Shown here in pieces: positions 63,789 to 64,000 of a stretch of DNA of 64,000 nucleotides. Position 1 is the first letter of the stretch. Each line of letters opens with the position of its first letter. A program made the translations under genes and the position numbers. The notes below the pieces were generated by a model, which did not search any database, was not told the origin of the DNA, and saw only the letters and a program-made list of their open reading frames with translations. The stretch is from Lysobacterales bacterium (GTDB taxonomy: Bacteria > Pseudomonadota > Gammaproteobacteria > Xanthomonadales > SZUA-5): positions 29,071 through 93,070 of the forward strand of contig JALHMH010000018.1 in the NCBI GenBank assembly GCA_022844165.1, read 5' to 3'.

Positions 63789-64000
63789 ATGCAGCATACA
63801 TCGACGCCGTCAACCGTCACCGATCCGAGCAGCGGCACAACCTCCTTCACCTACAACGGTTTCGGCGAATTGCTCACGCGTACCGACAACCGTCCGCGCA
63901 CGAGCACCCACACCTACGATGTGCTGGGCCGCATGACAGCGCGCACTTGGGATGAGTTTCCGCACGGCTCGACGACATCGTTGCCGGCCAGCGAAATCAC
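63789..64000 (+). pseudogene. RHS/YD-repeat fragment, 5'-truncated and running off the window
   Basis: An open frame from an ATG at 63789, preceded in frame by a TAG at 63777, reads TSFTYNGFGELLTRTDN and THTYDVLGRMTARTW: two RHS/YD-type repeats. Intact RHS proteins carry long N-terminal regions before such repeats, so beginning in mid-repeat points to a truncated remnant or to a cassette whose 5' part has been lost next to the AAA+/protease pair. The 3' end is outside the window. Confidence 0.7.

Noticed and set aside
63733..63936. 67-codon frame overlapping the RHS fragment
   Set aside because: The adjacent frame from 63789 carries the YD-repeat signature, so this one is a shadow.

Overview
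The window is GC-rich bacterial chromosome with dense coding on both strands. The housekeeping genes (polA, ppa, pyrD-murB, groES-groEL, mnmG), a REC-DUF3369-HD-GYP regulator, a SufT protein and several secreted proteins ending in a short F-A-(D/N)-(G/N)-F-E tail suggest a gammaproteobacterium of the Xanthomonadales (Rhodanobacteraceae/Dokdonella-like). That placement is inference from gene content. No tRNA, rRNA, CRISPR array, transposase or integrase was recognised.

Layout. 1-8.5 kb: the 3' end of a secreted CxxCH protein, polA, an MHS-type MFS transporter, a frameshifted beta-propeller lipoprotein and a CopD-like membrane protein. 8.7-16.8 kb: two very large secreted proteins, a VIT/VWA/DUF2135 protein and an S8 protease with Calx-beta, Ig-like and DUF11 modules. 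17-31.5 kb: sufT, a GNAT, a tandem hairpin repeat, an unknown membrane protein, a two-domain VOC protein, ppa, a c-di-GMP phosphodiesterase response regulator, a transglutaminase-like protein, two tandem small secreted paralogues, a 2OG oxygenase, a hydrolase, a membrane-protein pair with a divergent XRE-MmyB regulator, an SDR and a DinG/YoaA helicase. 31.5-41 kb: pyrD-murB, a response regulator translationally coupled to a histone-deacetylase-like enzyme, a MAPEG protein, a second copy pair of the hairpin repeat, a five-hairpin array, a clear sigma-32 promoter, groESL and mnmG. 41-46 kb: an intergenic region with a sigma-54-like promoter followed at once by a strong intrinsic terminator, then a lipoprotein, a ThrE exporter, an EamA transporter and an aldehyde dehydrogenase.

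45.8-60 kb is a secretome cluster: two paralogous P-domain/DUF11 surface proteins that share a 674-bp block with only three mismatches, a beta-lactamase-like/alpha-beta-hydrolase fusion, an M28 peptidase, a polyferredoxin-TPR fusion and a secreted protein with the FANGFE tail. 60-63.7 kb holds a two-gene AAA+ ATPase/subtilisin-like protease operon whose architecture matches the reported IetAS antiphage type. It abuts a 5'-truncated RHS-repeat reading frame that runs off the end of the window, which looks like an accessory-region boundary.

The groESL operon is heat-shock regulated through RpoH. The AAA/protease pair and the HDAC/response-regulator pair overlap at start/stop codons and are probably co-translated. 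The three intergenic structures (dispersed hairpin repeats, the array upstream of groES, and the sigma-54/terminator element) are the least explained parts of the window outside the accessory end.
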